64,000 nt of DNA, from assembly GCF_009741375.1 (NCBI RefSeq), contig NZ_WOWP01000034.1, positions 160,542-224,541 of the forward strand, in the 5' to 3' direction. Positions 16,907 to 25,575 of the stretch are shown here, piece after piece. Below the pieces are notes generated by a model. That model worked only from the letters and a program-made list of their open reading frames with translations. It did no database searches and was not told the origin of the DNA. Source of the DNA: Flavobacterium rakeshii (GTDB taxonomy: Bacteria; Bacteroidota; Bacteroidia; Flavobacteriales; Flavobacteriaceae). Every line of letters begins with the position of its first letter. The first letter of the stretch is position 1. Made by a program: the position numbers and the translations under genes.

Positions 16907-17012
16907 GCCTATTATTTAGCCTGTAAAAAGCATCAATAACACAGTAGTTATTATAAAAAAAAGCACTACAATAAGCGACATTTTCAAGTAACTATACTCA
17001 ATTTTACTACGG

Positions 17013-17044
17013 TTTGCAATTCCGTTTTATATAAAATACCTTTG
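17013..17044 (+). promoter_or_regulatory. Promoter for the YigZ-family gene
   Basis: TTTG (17013-17016), 20 nt, TACCTTTG (17037-17044): full Bacteroidota consensus. Transcription would begin near 17050, so the TTG codon at 17064 is the first usable start in the frame. Confidence 0.75.
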
Positions 17045-17063
17045 CAGCCAATTAGCTAATCTC

Positions 17064-17675
17064 TTGGAAAAAGACACCTACAAAACACTCGCAGCCCCAT
17101 CGGAAGAAACACTTTTCAAAGAAAAGAACAGTAAGTTCTTCGGTTATGCATTTCCCGTAACCAGTGAAGACGAGGTTAAATCCATACTGGAAAACATTAA
17201 AAAGCAGCACCATTCGGCACGTCACTGGTGTTATGCCTTCCAACTGGGCACCGACGAGAAAAAGCTATACTACCGTGCTAACGACGACGGCGAACCAAAC
17301 AATAGTGCCGGCATGCCTATATACGGACAAATACAATCGTTTGATGTTACTAATGTACTGGTTATATCGGTTAGGTATTTTGGCGGAGTAAAACTTGGAG
17401 TGGGCGGACTCATAACAGCTTATCGTACTTCGGCACAAATGGCTCTGGAAGCATCAGAGATAATAGAGAAAACAATTGATGTTCATTACCAAATTAAGTT
17501 TGGTTACCATAATATGAACAAGGTTATGCGCGTTATTAAAGAAAAGAACCTTGACATAGTCGCTCAAAAAATGGAGATGGACTGTGAAGTAACAATAAGT
17601 ACCCGAATGAAAAATGCCCCAATGGTATTTGAGGCATTTAACAGTTTATACGAGATAGAAATCAAAGAAGTATAA
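17064..17675 (+). CDS. YigZ/IMPACT family protein
   Basis: 203 aa from a TTG start; no ATG precedes it in frame and the promoter at 17013-17044 places the RNA start only about 14 nt earlier. The UPF0029 N-terminal domain (about 15-125) carries the family block NDDGEPNNSAGMPIYGQI and VRYFGGVKLGVGGL; the C-terminal DUF1949-like ferredoxin-fold domain follows at 135-200. IMPACT proteins bind GCN1/translation regulators in eukaryotes; in bacteria the role is unsettled. It is a lone gene convergent with the thioesterase. Confidence 0.88.
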   Translation: MEKDTYKTLAAPSEETLFKEKNSKFFGYAFPVTSEDEVKSILENIKKQHHSARHWCYAFQLGTDEKKLYYRANDDGEPNNSAGMPIYGQIQSFDVTNVLVISVRYFGGVKLGVGGLITAYRTSAQMALEASEIIEKTIDVHYQIKFGYHNMNKVMRVIKEKNLDIVAQKMEMDCEVTISTRMKNAPMVFEAFNSLYEIEIKEV

Positions 17676-17698
17676 CTTCCGTTTTGTAGTTTTTATGT

Positions 17699-17719
17699 AA
17701 TTTAACAATCTGTTAAATT
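17699..17719. terminator. AT-rich hairpin between convergent genes (weak terminator)
   Basis: AATTTAACA pairs with TGTTAAATT over 9 bp with a 3-nt loop, in the 47 bp between the yigZ-like gene and the thioesterase. The stem is AT-only except one pair, so termination strength is uncertain. Confidence 0.4.
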
Positions 17720-17722
17720 TAG

Positions 17723-18130
17723 TTAATTTTTAACTAATTCCATTTTCGCTGCAACATAATCAGGAGGAGTAACAGGACGCCCTGTTTTCATATCTACAAA
17801 CACCAAAACTGAGTTGCCGGTTGTTAATAACTCACCTGCCTCATTTAGGATTTCGTAGTCAAATTCTATCTTGACAGACTCCTGTTTTTTGAAGATGGTA
17901 CGAACTGTTAATAAATCATCATATCGGGCTGGTTTTTTGTAATTCATTAACAAGGAGACAACTGGTAACATAACACCGTTTTGCTCCATAAACTTATACG
18001 TAAGACCCAGATTTCTAAGCCATTCCACTCTACCCATTTCAAAGTATTGGGCGTAGTTACCGTGATAAACAACGGCCATCTGGTCTGTTTCAGCATATCT
18101 GACTCTTACACTAAATTCATGAATTTTCAT
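17723..18130 (-). CDS. YbgC/FadM-type acyl-CoA thioesterase (4HBT hotdog fold)
   Basis: 135 aa, the usual length of single hotdog thioesterases. The 4HBT active-site block is clear: RYAETDQMAVVYHGNYAQYF, with the catalytic aspartate in ETDQM and the FEMGRVEWLR helix that follows. It hydrolyses acyl-CoA (or acyl-ACP) thioesters in the cytoplasm; chain length preference is not visible. It is divergent from dnaA, with 190 bp of AT-rich DNA between them. Confidence 0.9.
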   Translation of the reverse strand: MKIHEFSVRVRYAETDQMAVVYHGNYAQYFEMGRVEWLRNLGLTYKFMEQNGVMLPVVSLLMNYKKPARYDDLLTVRTIFKKQESVKIEFDYEILNEAGELLTTGNSVLVFVDMKTGRPVTPPDYVAAKMELVKN

Positions 18131-18210
18131 ATTTTTTTACTGTTAATTTTGTTTTAATTTTTATTTAAATTCGCTTACAATATTTTTTTAGAAAAATCAA
18201 TATGCAAACC

Positions 18211-18230
18211 ATTTTTTTTTAAAAAAAAAT
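18211..18230. repeat. T9A9 palindrome upstream of dnaA
   Basis: An A-T9-A9-T tract forms a perfect 20-bp AT-only palindrome in the 190-bp divergent region between the thioesterase and dnaA. It may bend or melt easily. No cluster of DnaA boxes accompanies it; the best partial match (7 of 9) is at about 18230. Confidence 0.6.
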
Positions 18231-18320
18231 GTTCACATATTTGTTCTCCCGTAGAGGAGTAAAATTCTCTGTTTTTTCTTTTGCAAAACAACCAATATTA
18301 AACATTTAATTTTCAGATAT

Positions 18321-19748
18321 ATGACTAAAACTGCGCAATCGGTATGGGAGAACTGTCTGGCATTCATAAAAGACAATATTCAGGAGCAGGCTTACAAAAC
18401 CTGGTTTGAGCCGATTAGAGCAGTAGAACTGGCTGATAATTCTCTATACATACAGGTACCCAGTAAATTCTTTTACGAATGGCTGGAAGAACACTATGTA
18501 AAACTGCTTAAGGTTGCCCTTACAAAAGAACTTGGAAACGGTGCAAAGTTACTCTATAAAATTAAAATGGAGAACACTTATGGCAACAAACAACCGTTCA
18601 CAGAACAGTTACCAAGTGCTAACCGTATTCCTGTAAAACCACAGGAAGTAGATGTACCGTTACAAAACAAAAACCCCGAACTTAAAAACCCATTTGTTAT
18701 ACCGGGAATACGAAATGTAAAAATCGAATCCCAGCTTAACTCTAACTACAGCTTTGACAACTTCCTTGAAGGTGACTCAAACAGGTTAGCGCGTTCTGCA
18801 GGTATGGCTGTGGCAAACAAACCGGGAGGAACTTCATTCAATCCGCTACTTATATTTGGTGGTGTAGGTTTAGGTAAAACCCACCTTGCACATGCTATTG
18901 GTGTGGAGATAAAAGAGAAATTCCCGGAGAAAACGGTTTTATACATTTCTGCAGAGATTTTCACTCAACAGTATATAGACTCTGTTAAACGAAATACAAG
19001 AAACGACTTTATCCACTTTTACCAGTTAATAGATGTACTTATTATAGATGACGTACAGTTCTTATCGGGTAAAACAGGAACACAGGATGTTTTCTTCCAC
19101 ATATTTAACCACCTGCACCAAAACGGAAAACAGGTTATCCTTACTTCAGATAAGGCTCCTGTAGACATGCAGGATATCGAGCAAAGGCTTTTATCCCGTT
19201 TCAAATGGGGACTATCTGCCGAGCTTCACCAACCGGATTATGAAACAAGGATCTCTATCCTTAAAAACATATTATACCGTGACGGTGTGGAGATGCCGGA
19301 AGAAATTGTGGAATATGTTGCTAAAAACATCAAATCAAACGTTCGTGAACTTGAAGGCGCTATTATATCATTAATAGCACAATCATCTTTCAATAAGCGC
19401 GAAGTAACCATCGACCTTGCAAAACAGGTAGTGGAAAAGTTTGTGAAGAATGTAAAACGAGAAATATCTATAGACTACATTCAAAAAGTAGTTTCAGATT
19501 ATTTCCAGTTGGACATAGACACACTACAGTCAAAAACCAGAAAACGCCACGTAGTACAGGCACGTCAGTTAGCTATGTTCTTTGCTAAAAAGTTCACTAA
19601 GGCATCACTGGCAAACATCGGCTCTCAAATTGGAGACCGTGACCACGCCACAGTATTACACGCATGTAAAACGGTAGACAACCTGGTTTCTACAGACAAG
19701 CAATTCCGTAAATTTGTTGACGATATCAACAAAAAATTATCGATATAA
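18321..19748 (+). CDS. dnaA: Chromosomal replication initiator protein DnaA
   Basis: 475 aa with all four DnaA domains. Domain I (1-85, SVWENCLAFIKDNIQEQAYKTWFEPI) binds DnaB/partners; a variable linker spans about 90-140; the AAA+ domain (about 145-370) has Walker A FGGVGLGKTHLAHA, Walker B VLIIDDVQFLSG and the initiator motif; domain IV (about 380-475) has the DNA-binding signature GDRDHATVLHACKTV. It melts oriC and loads the replicative helicase. The stop overlaps the ATG of the phosphatase gene by one base, so the two are translationally coupled. The region upstream shows no convincing DnaA-box cluster, so the origin may lie elsewhere. Confidence 0.97.
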   Translation: MTKTAQSVWENCLAFIKDNIQEQAYKTWFEPIRAVELADNSLYIQVPSKFFYEWLEEHYVKLLKVALTKELGNGAKLLYKIKMENTYGNKQPFTEQLPSANRIPVKPQEVDVPLQNKNPELKNPFVIPGIRNVKIESQLNSNYSFDNFLEGDSNRLARSAGMAVANKPGGTSFNPLLIFGGVGLGKTHLAHAIGVEIKEKFPEKTVLYISAEIFTQQYIDSVKRNTRNDFIHFYQLIDVLIIDDVQFLSGKTGTQDVFFHIFNHLHQNGKQVILTSDKAPVDMQDIEQRLLSRFKWGLSAELHQPDYETRISILKNILYRDGVEMPEEIVEYVAKNIKSNVRELEGAIISLIAQSSFNKREVTIDLAKQVVEKFVKNVKREISIDYIQKVVSDYFQLDIDTLQSKTRKRHVVQARQLAMFFAKKFTKASLANIGSQIGDRDHATVLHACKTVDNLVSTDKQFRKFVDDINKKLSI

Positions 19749-20218
19749 TGCCCGTTAAAGTTTTAATGGTGTGCTTGGGAAACATTTGCCGTTCTCCCCT
19801 GGCTGAAGGTATTTTACAATCTAAGCTGCCATCAGACAAATTTATGGTAGATTCTGCCGGAACTGGCGGATGGCATGCAGGCGAATTACCGGACAAGCGC
19901 TCTATAGCAACTGCCAGAGATCGCGGACTGGATATTACCCACCAAAGGGCACGTCAGTTTAAAGTAAACGACTTTACCGAGTTTGACCATATTTTTGTTA
20001 TGGACACCTCTAACCTTAAAGACGTTTTAAAACTTGCCCCAAACGATAAGGCTAAAACCAAAGTAAGCCTTATGATGGATGCATTACATCCGGGAGAAAG
20101 TATTAATGTACCCGACCCATATTACGGAGGTCCTGAAGGTTTTGATAATGTATATGATATGCTGGACGAAGCCTGCCAGATTGTAGCCAACAAACTTATT
20201 AACGATAACGCCCGATGA
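19748..20218 (+). CDS. Low-molecular-weight protein tyrosine phosphatase
   Basis: 156 aa. The P-loop VCLGNICRSP gives nucleophile C9 and R15 (C-x5-R-S), and the general acid loop is DPYYGG (D123). These are the full catalytic set of the LMW-PTP family; the aromatic pair YY after the aspartate argues for phosphotyrosine activity rather than arsenate reduction, in contrast to the ArsC encoded at 22.6 kb. It overlaps dnaA by 1 bp and the methyltransferase gene by 4 bp (ATGA), suggesting one operon. Confidence 0.92.
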   Translation: MPVKVLMVCLGNICRSPLAEGILQSKLPSDKFMVDSAGTGGWHAGELPDKRSIATARDRGLDITHQRARQFKVNDFTEFDHIFVMDTSNLKDVLKLAPNDKAKTKVSLMMDALHPGESINVPDPYYGGPEGFDNVYDMLDEACQIVANKLINDNAR

Positions 20219-20931
20219 AAACAATAGGAAAACTATACCTGTTACCCGTACCTCTTGGCCCAGACGCCAACCCAAAAGAAGTGCTTCCGGAAACGGTAGA
20301 GCGATCTGTTGAATTTATCGACCATTATATTGTGGAAAACGAAAAAACGGCACGCCGTTTTATCAAAGCCATACTACCTATTAAAAAACAACCCGAACTA
20401 AAGCTTTCACTACTCAACAAGCGCACCGAAGCTCATGAATATGACGACTTCCTAAAGCCTTGCTTTGAAGGTTTTAACGTAGGCTTAATGAGTGAAGCCG
20501 GATGCCCCGGTGTAGCCGATCCAGGCGCTGTTGTTGTTAAACTGGCACACGAAAAAGGAATACAGGTAGTACCGCTTGTTGGTCCGTCATCCATACTGCT
20601 TGCCATGATGGCATCGGGCATGAACGGGCAAAGCTTTGCTTTTAACGGTTACCTTCCTATTGATAAAGGGGAAAAGAAAAATGCTCTTAAAAACTACGAA
20701 AGACTTTCTAACGAGAAAAGTCAGTCTCAGCTTTTTATAGAAACACCTTACAGAAACAACAAACTTATTGAAGATATACTGCAAACCCTGCAACCATCTA
20801 CTCATTTATGTATTGCCTGTGATATTACCCTACCTACAGAGTATATAAAAACCAAAACGGTAGCACAATGGAAAAAAGAAAAGCCAGACCTGCATAACAG
20901 ACCGAGCATTTTTATAATCCATAAGTTTTAG
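20215..20931 (+). CDS. Tetrapyrrole-methylase-fold SAM methyltransferase (RsmI-like)
   Basis: 238 aa. The fold is recognised by the N-terminal GKLYLLPVPLG, the VENEKTARRFI segment, the cofactor motif GLMSEAGCPGVADPG (consensus SDAGTPGISDPG) and VPLVGPSSILLAMMASG, which are the RsmI-type signatures. RsmI methylates the ribose of C1402 in 16S rRNA; this protein is somewhat shorter than E. coli RsmI (about 286 aa), and lacks its C-terminal extension, so a different substrate is possible. It overlaps the phosphatase gene by 4 bp and ends 1 bp from the convergent unknown gene. Confidence 0.85.
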   Translation: MKTIGKLYLLPVPLGPDANPKEVLPETVERSVEFIDHYIVENEKTARRFIKAILPIKKQPELKLSLLNKRTEAHEYDDFLKPCFEGFNVGLMSEAGCPGVADPGAVVVKLAHEKGIQVVPLVGPSSILLAMMASGMNGQSFAFNGYLPIDKGEKKNALKNYERLSNEKSQSQLFIETPYRNNKLIEDILQTLQPSTHLCIACDITLPTEYIKTKTVAQWKKEKPDLHNRPSIFIIHKF

Positions 20932-20932
20932 A

Positions 20933-21415
20933 CTAATAATCGTTTTCTTCCCTTCGTTTTTGTTCGGCAAGGATTAAATCCTCATCAACATCAAAAACAT
21001 ATTTATTTAGAACCGCAACTACATCTTCAAACGAGAAACAGATGCTTATTTCCTTTTGGATAATATCAGCGCCCTCATATTGGGTTATTATACCTTCATC
21101 ATAATCTATACATCTTAAAACCTCTTCTTTAAGATCTTCAATATGATATTCACCCACATATTCCCAAACCGGCTCCACTTCAAAATCAGGATTGTATAAG
21201 GTATGCGCCACTACCCTGTTTACCAGTGTATCTTCAAAAAACTCTGACTTCAGGAAATAGCGCCACTTTTTACCATCCTTATCATACAATAGGGAATGAT
21301 TATCCTTTATAAGAAGTTCTGTAGCCGGAGCTTTTTTTAAATTCTCCTCTTCAGGAATCAGGTCTACATGATTAGAGTCGTATATATCAACTAGCGGAAA
21401 TTCGGGTTTCTCCAT
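20933..21415 (-). CDS. Unknown acidic cytoplasmic protein
   Basis: 160 aa, no signal peptide or membrane helix, rich in Asp/Glu. Segments such as DNHSLLYDKDGKKWRYFLKSEFFED and a C-terminal helix with DVDEDLILAEQKRREEND are seen, but no family is recognised. It lies 29 bp downstream of acr3 on the same strand and could be the last gene of the arsenic operon, or simply share read-through. There is no cysteine cluster, so direct arsenic binding is unlikely. Confidence 0.6.
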   Translation of the reverse strand: MEKPEFPLVDIYDSNHVDLIPEEENLKKAPATELLIKDNHSLLYDKDGKKWRYFLKSEFFEDTLVNRVVAHTLYNPDFEVEPVWEYVGEYHIEDLKEEVLRCIDYDEGIITQYEGADIIQKEISICFSFEDVVAVLNKYVFDVDEDLILAEQKRREENDY

Positions 21416-21444
21416 AAATAAGGTACTTTATCATAAAAATAAAC

Positions 21445-22524
21445 TTATTTATCTAACGCAGAAACTCCAAAATATTTTTTCTTTATCCAAAAAGCCAAGT
21501 TAACTAATGCTATAAGAGCAGGTACTTCTACCAACGGACCTATAACACCCGCAAAAGCCTGACCGCTGTTTATTCCAAATACCCCAATCGCTACCGCTAT
21601 AGCCAACTCAAAGTTATTACCCGCAGCAGTAAACGAAATAGCCGCCGACTGACTATAGTCTGCCCCTGTTTTTTTGGCCACAAAAAAACTAACCACAAAC
21701 ATTATCACAAAGTATATAGATAATGGTATTGCTATTCGCAGTACATCCATTGGTATTTCAACAATAAGTTTACCTTTAAGACTAAACATTACTACTATGG
21801 TAAACAATAAAGCTATAAGAGTAAACGGAGATATAAAAGGAATATACTTCTTGTTAAACCACTCTTCGCCCTTCAGCTTAATTAATATATAGCGTGATGC
21901 TATACCTGCCACAAACGGAATACCTAAATATATAGCCACACTTTCGGCTATATCACTCATCGTTACTGCAACCTCAAGCCCCGTTACACCAAACAACGGA
22001 GGCAGAAGCGTAATGAATACATAAGCATAAACACTATACAACAATACCTGAAAAATACTGTTTAAAGCTACAAGCCCGGCAGCATATTCCCTATTCCCCT
22101 CGGCAAGTTCGTTCCAAACCATTACCATAGCAATACAACGGGCAATACCTATTAAAATAAGTCCCGACATATATTCAGGATAGCCTTTTAAAAATAAAAT
22201 TGCCAGCACAAACATCACTACAGGCCCAATTACCCAGTTAAGTAAAAGTGATGCACCAAGCACTTTGGTATTCCTGAAAACCTTACCTATATTTTCATAT
22301 TTTACTTTAGCCAGCGGAGGATACATCATAACAATTAACCCCACCGCAAGCGGAATATTTGTTGTACCACTTGAAAACGAATTTATAAAACTCTCGGCAT
22401 TAGGAGAAAAGTAACCTATAGCCACACCAAGAGCCATTGCAGTAAAAATCCAAAGTGTAAGGTAACGGTCTAAAAAGCCCAGCTTTTTCCTTTCGGCAGC
22501 CGGAGCACAATTATTAACACTCAT
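21445..22524 (-). CDS. acr3: Arsenite efflux transporter of the ACR3 family
   Basis: 359 aa from ATG 22524 (a longer frame starts at 22545); family members are about 350 aa. About ten membrane helices are visible from residue 25 on. The conserved ACR3 cysteine appears in [18 protein letters not shown], where the neighbouring residues are also family-typical, and the motif [21 protein letters not shown] near the end is the second half of the bile-acid/ACR3 fold. It pumps arsenite out of the cell using the proton gradient. It is the transport part of the arsR - DUF6428 - arsC - acr3 operon; 99 bp separate it from arsC. Confidence 0.92.
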   Translation of the reverse strand: MSVNNCAPAAERKKLGFLDRYLTLWIFTAMALGVAIGYFSPNAESFINSFSSGTTNIPLAVGLIVMMYPPLAKVKYENIGKVFRNTKVLGASLLLNWVIGPVVMFVLAILFLKGYPEYMSGLILIGIARCIAMVMVWNELAEGNREYAAGLVALNSIFQVLLYSVYAYVFITLLPPLFGVTGLEVAVTMSDIAESVAIYLGIPFVAGIASRYILIKLKGEEWFNKKYIPFISPFTLIALLFTIVVMFSLKGKLIVEIPMDVLRIAIPLSIYFVIMFVVSFFVAKKTGADYSQSAAISFTAAGNNFELAIAVAIGVFGINSGQAFAGVIGPLVEVPALIALVNLAFWIKKKYFGVSALDK

Positions 22525-22623
22525 ATATAAAATATTACAGAGCAATATTTCCTGCCTCTACCTAATGCAAACCCTAAACGACACATAAAAAGTTTACCAG
22601 CAAAGGACAGAAAATATTACCCT

Positions 22624-23040
22624 TTATATTGCCATCATATTTATAAAATCTTCGCAGTAAGTTTTAATCATACCACGCACTCTCCTGAATTCGGCAGCTA
22701 TTTCTTCCTCCGTTCCCTCATATTTTGACGGATCGGGGAAATTATAATGAAAACGCTGCGCTTTAGACGGGAAAAACGGACAGTTCTCCTTAGCATTATC
22801 ACAAACCGTGATTATAAAATCAAAATCTACATCACTATATTCATTCACATTATTAGAAGTATGCCCTGAAATATCAATACCATCCTCCATCATAAAAGCA
22901 ATAGCCTTTGGGTTTACACCGTGAGTTTCAACACCGGCACTGTAAACCTCAGCCCTACCCTCTGCAAAATATTTTAAATAACCATGAGCCATCTGGCTAC
23001 GGCAGCTATTACCCGTACACAATACTAAAATTTTTGTCAT
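22624..23040 (-). CDS. arsC: Thioredoxin-coupled arsenate reductase (LMW-PTP fold)
   Basis: 138 aa. The P-loop CTGNSCRS places nucleophile C8 and R14; two further cysteines, C80 and C87 (ITVCDNAKENCP), have exactly the spacing of the redox triad C10/C82/C89 of Staphylococcus aureus pI258 ArsC. That pattern identifies a thioredoxin-dependent arsenate reductase, not a protein phosphatase. It converts arsenate to arsenite for export by ACR3. It is 10 bp downstream of the DUF6428 gene. Confidence 0.93.
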   Translation of the reverse strand: MTKILVLCTGNSCRSQMAHGYLKYFAEGRAEVYSAGVETHGVNPKAIAFMMEDGIDISGHTSNNVNEYSDVDFDFIITVCDNAKENCPFFPSKAQRFHYNFPDPSKYEGTEEEIAAEFRRVRGMIKTYCEDFINMMAI

Positions 23041-23050
23041 CTTATTTTAA

Positions 23051-23518
23051 TTAACAGCAACCTCCTCCCGGTGTACAGCAGGACTGCTCATTTTTAACTT
23101 CTGTCTCTTTTTTCATTTCGGTAATACCACAAGCGTCTTCAGCAAGGCATGCCGTATTTTTAATAGTAAGTACAAAGTCCTTTCCATCAAAATCAAGTCC
23201 GTACTTATTAATAGTCACTCCCTGATACTCCACCTCAATCACACTATCTTCCATACCCAGCACACGTTCAGACAATGCTATGATATTACGCAACTTTTTT
23301 GGTTTCAATCTATGTTCAAAATCGTTAGCATTCCATAGCTGGAAATTAGCCACAACCTCTTTCCTTACTGTTCCGCCACAGTCTATAAAATTGCGGGTTA
23401 CTACACCCACTTCAGTTACATGAAAATGTTCAGGCACATAGCTCCCGTCCGGCAAACGGAAATTCACCGTTTCAACCGTTTCCAGTATTGTTTTGATTTC
23501 AGACAACTTCATATCCAT
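23051..23518 (-). CDS. DUF6428 family protein with CC-rich tail
   Basis: 155 aa, cytoplasmic. The fold is an alpha/beta domain with repeated strand pattern (VNFRLPDGSYVPEHFHVTEVG, FIDCGGTVR) that matches the DUF6428 family often found in Bacteroidota ars operons; the name is from memory. The tail carries CLAEDACGI and ends CCTPGGGCC, so five to six cysteines are clustered, which could bind arsenite or a metal. It sits between arsR (9 bp) and arsC (10 bp). The role is unknown; metallochaperone or arsenite buffer is an inference. Confidence 0.8.
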   Translation of the reverse strand: MDMKLSEIKTILETVETVNFRLPDGSYVPEHFHVTEVGVVTRNFIDCGGTVRKEVVANFQLWNANDFEHRLKPKKLRNIIALSERVLGMEDSVIEVEYQGVTINKYGLDFDGKDFVLTIKNTACLAEDACGITEMKKETEVKNEQSCCTPGGGCC

Positions 23519-23527
23519 TCCTTTTAA

Positions 23528-23860
23528 TTAACAACAATCAAATTTCTTTTTGGAAAGCGACACTGTAACATGATCAAAAAATGATTTTATTTTCTCAAAT
23601 CCTTCCTCATCTATACAGTAACAAATCGCTGTCCCTTCTATATTACCTTTTATAAGTCCGGCATTTTTAAGCTCTTTTAAATGCTGAGACACCGTAGGCT
23701 GTGCCAGTGGCAACACCCCTACTATATCCCCACATATACACGAATCAACCTTTAAAAGGTACTCTATAATAGCAATACGTGCCGGATGCCCTAAAGCTTT
23801 TGCCAAAGATGCCAGGTCATTTTGCTCCTTTGTAAACTGATCTGATTTAGTAGCTCCCAT
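23528..23860 (-). CDS. arsR: ArsR-family metalloregulatory repressor
   Basis: 110 aa. A winged helix-turn-helix covers residues 15-90 ([18 protein letters not shown], then [19 protein letters not shown] as the recognition helix). The metal site is suggested by C41 and C43 (DSCICGDIV, replacing ELCVCDL of classic ArsR), with further C80/C82 and the terminal CC. It would bind its own promoter and be released by arsenite. A 12-bp palindrome (23874-23885) lies 14 bp upstream of its start. Confidence 0.92.
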   Translation of the reverse strand: MGATKSDQFTKEQNDLASLAKALGHPARIAIIEYLLKVDSCICGDIVGVLPLAQPTVSQHLKELKNAGLIKGNIEGTAICYCIDEEGFEKIKSFFDHVTVSLSKKKFDCC

Positions 23861-23873
23861 GTTATTTATTTAT

Positions 23874-23885
23874 ATATTGCAATAT
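23874..23885. promoter_or_regulatory. Candidate ArsR operator
   Basis: ATATTGCAATAT is a perfect 12-bp palindrome 14 bp upstream of arsR and between arsR and the divergent SulP gene. A related GCAATATT element is found just upstream of acr3 (22542-22549), next to another AATATT half (22531-22536). Confidence 0.5.
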
Positions 23886-23981
23886 TACGATAAAAGAAAT
23901 TACAAAACCAATTTCAACGTTAATTTTTGATTAAGAAAATCATCATTACTACCCCATAAAAAGGGTTTACAAAAAAAGCCC

Positions 23982-23989
23982 TATTTTTG
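23982..23989 (+). promoter_or_regulatory. Minus-7 promoter element for the SulP gene
   Basis: TATTTTTG matches TAnnTTTG; no clear TTG is found 18-20 nt upstream. Transcription would begin near 23996, giving a leader of about 47 nt. Confidence 0.45.
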
Positions 23990-24042
23990 CGCCTTTTAAA
24001 ACCGCAGCCTGCGCTAATCTATTAAAATACAACACTTTTAAA

Positions 24043-25575
24043 ATGAACAAAGTTTTTAACCTGTTTGATTTTTCCCAAAAAGTAAATTATAAAAACGAAA
24101 TCCTTGCCGGGTTTACCGTTGCCATGACCATGATACCCGAATCGCTCATGTTTGCTATGCTGGCTGGCTTCCCCCCTCTTGTAGGTCTGTATGCCGCCTT
24201 TATAATGGGGTTGATCACAGCAATATTTGGCGGACGCCCCGGATTAATATCAGGTGGTGCAGGTGCAACAGTAGTAGTACTTACGGCGCTTATGCAGTTA
24301 CACGGAATTGAATATGTTTTTGGAGCTGTTGCCCTTGCAGGCGTACTACAAATAACAGTTGGACTTTTTAAATTAGGGAAATTTATACGACTGGTTCCAC
24401 AACCTGTTATGTATGGTTTTGTAAACGGACTTGCCGTAATTATATTTACCGCTCAATTAGACCGATTTAAAGAAACAACCGGCGACTGGTTTACAGGAAC
24501 AGCACTATATATAATGCTGGGATTAGTAGCCTTAACCATAGCCATAGTAATCATATTCCCTAAAATAACAAAAGCGATACCAGCTTCTCTTGTAGCCATA
24601 ATTATAGTATTTGCGCTAGTTTATTTCTTTAACATCCCAACCAAAACAGTTGAAGACATCGCATCAATTGAAGGAGGTTTCCCTCCTTTCCATATACCCA
24701 ATATTCCCTTAAACCTAAAAACTCTTGAAATTATATTTCCCTACTCACTTATTATGGCTGCCGTAGGACTTACCGAAGGCTTACTTACCCTTAATCTGGT
24801 AGATGAGATTACTAAAACAAGAGGAAACAGCAACAGGGAATGTTTAGCTCAGGGAGCTGCCAATATAGCTAACGGATTCTTTTTCGGAATGGGAGGCTGC
24901 CCTATGATTGCACAAACACTGGTTAACCTTTCGGCAGGATCAAGAGCGCGACTATCGGGAATTATAGCTTCCTTAACCATATTAATCATTATAATGGTAG
25001 GAGCACCTGTTGTAGGAAAACTACCTATAGCCGCACTTACCGGAGTAATGATTATGGTAGCAATAGGCACTTTTGAATGGGCCAGCTTCAAAATTATAAA
25101 CAAAATGCCTAAATCAGATATTATAACAGGTATACTGGTAGCTATTATAACTATCATAACCCACAACCTAGCCGAAGCCGTACTTATAGGGGTTATTATA
25201 TCGGCATTGGTATTTGCATGGGAAAGTGCCAAGCGCATACGCGCAAGGCACTATATAGATGAAAATGGCATTAAACATTATGAAATTTACGGACCGCTTT
25301 TCTTTGGCTCAACAACCGTATTTGCCGAAAAGTTCGATATAGATACCGATCCGCAGGAAGTTATTATCGACTTTAAAGAAAGTCGTGTATCAGACATGTC
25401 GGCTATAGAAGCTCTTAACGGCATCACTAAAAAATATCATGAAGCAGGAAAAACCGTTCATTTAAGACACCTTAGCGAAGACTGTAAAAGACTATTAAAA
25501 AATGCCGAAGCTGTTATTGATGTTAATATTATAGAAGACCCTACTTATAAAGTAGTGACCGATAAACATAATTAA
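24043..25575 (+). CDS. SulP family anion transporter with STAS domain
   Basis: 510 aa. The SLC26/SulP membrane domain spans about 1-390 with the family start EILAGFTVAMTMIPESLMFAMLAGFPP split at the core, GRPGLISGGAGATVV and ANGFFFGMGGCPMIAQT. The C-terminal STAS domain is at about 405-505 (EVIIDFKESRVSDMSAIEALNGI). It carries sulfate, bicarbonate or another anion across the inner membrane; the substrate cannot be assigned. Its last 4 bases overlap the convergent racemase gene, so the two could interfere at their 3' ends. Confidence 0.9.
   Translation: MNKVFNLFDFSQKVNYKNEILAGFTVAMTMIPESLMFAMLAGFPPLVGLYAAFIMGLITAIFGGRPGLISGGAGATVVVLTALMQLHGIEYVFGAVALAGVLQITVGLFKLGKFIRLVPQPVMYGFVNGLAVIIFTAQLDRFKETTGDWFTGTALYIMLGLVALTIAIVIIFPKITKAIPASLVAIIIVFALVYFFNIPTKTVEDIASIEGGFPPFHIPNIPLNLKTLEIIFPYSLIMAAVGLTEGLLTLNLVDEITKTRGNSNRECLAQGAANIANGFFFGMGGCPMIAQTLVNLSAGSRARLSGIIASLTILIIIMVGAPVVGKLPIAALTGVMIMVAIGTFEWASFKIINKMPKSDIITGILVAIITIITHNLAEAVLIGVIISALVFAWESAKRIRARHYIDENGIKHYEIYGPLFFGSTTVFAEKFDIDTDPQEVIIDFKESRVSDMSAIEALNGITKKYHEAGKTVHLRHLSEDCKRLLKNAEAVIDVNIIEDPTYKVVTDKHN

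Noticed and set aside
18131..18320. Replication origin next to dnaA
   Set aside because: No cluster of TTATNCACA-type boxes was found; only one 7-of-9 match. GC skew would be needed.
24849..25238. Minus-strand frame of 129 codons inside the SulP gene
   Set aside because: Lies opposite a well-conserved transporter domain; composition is that of a complementary-strand shadow.
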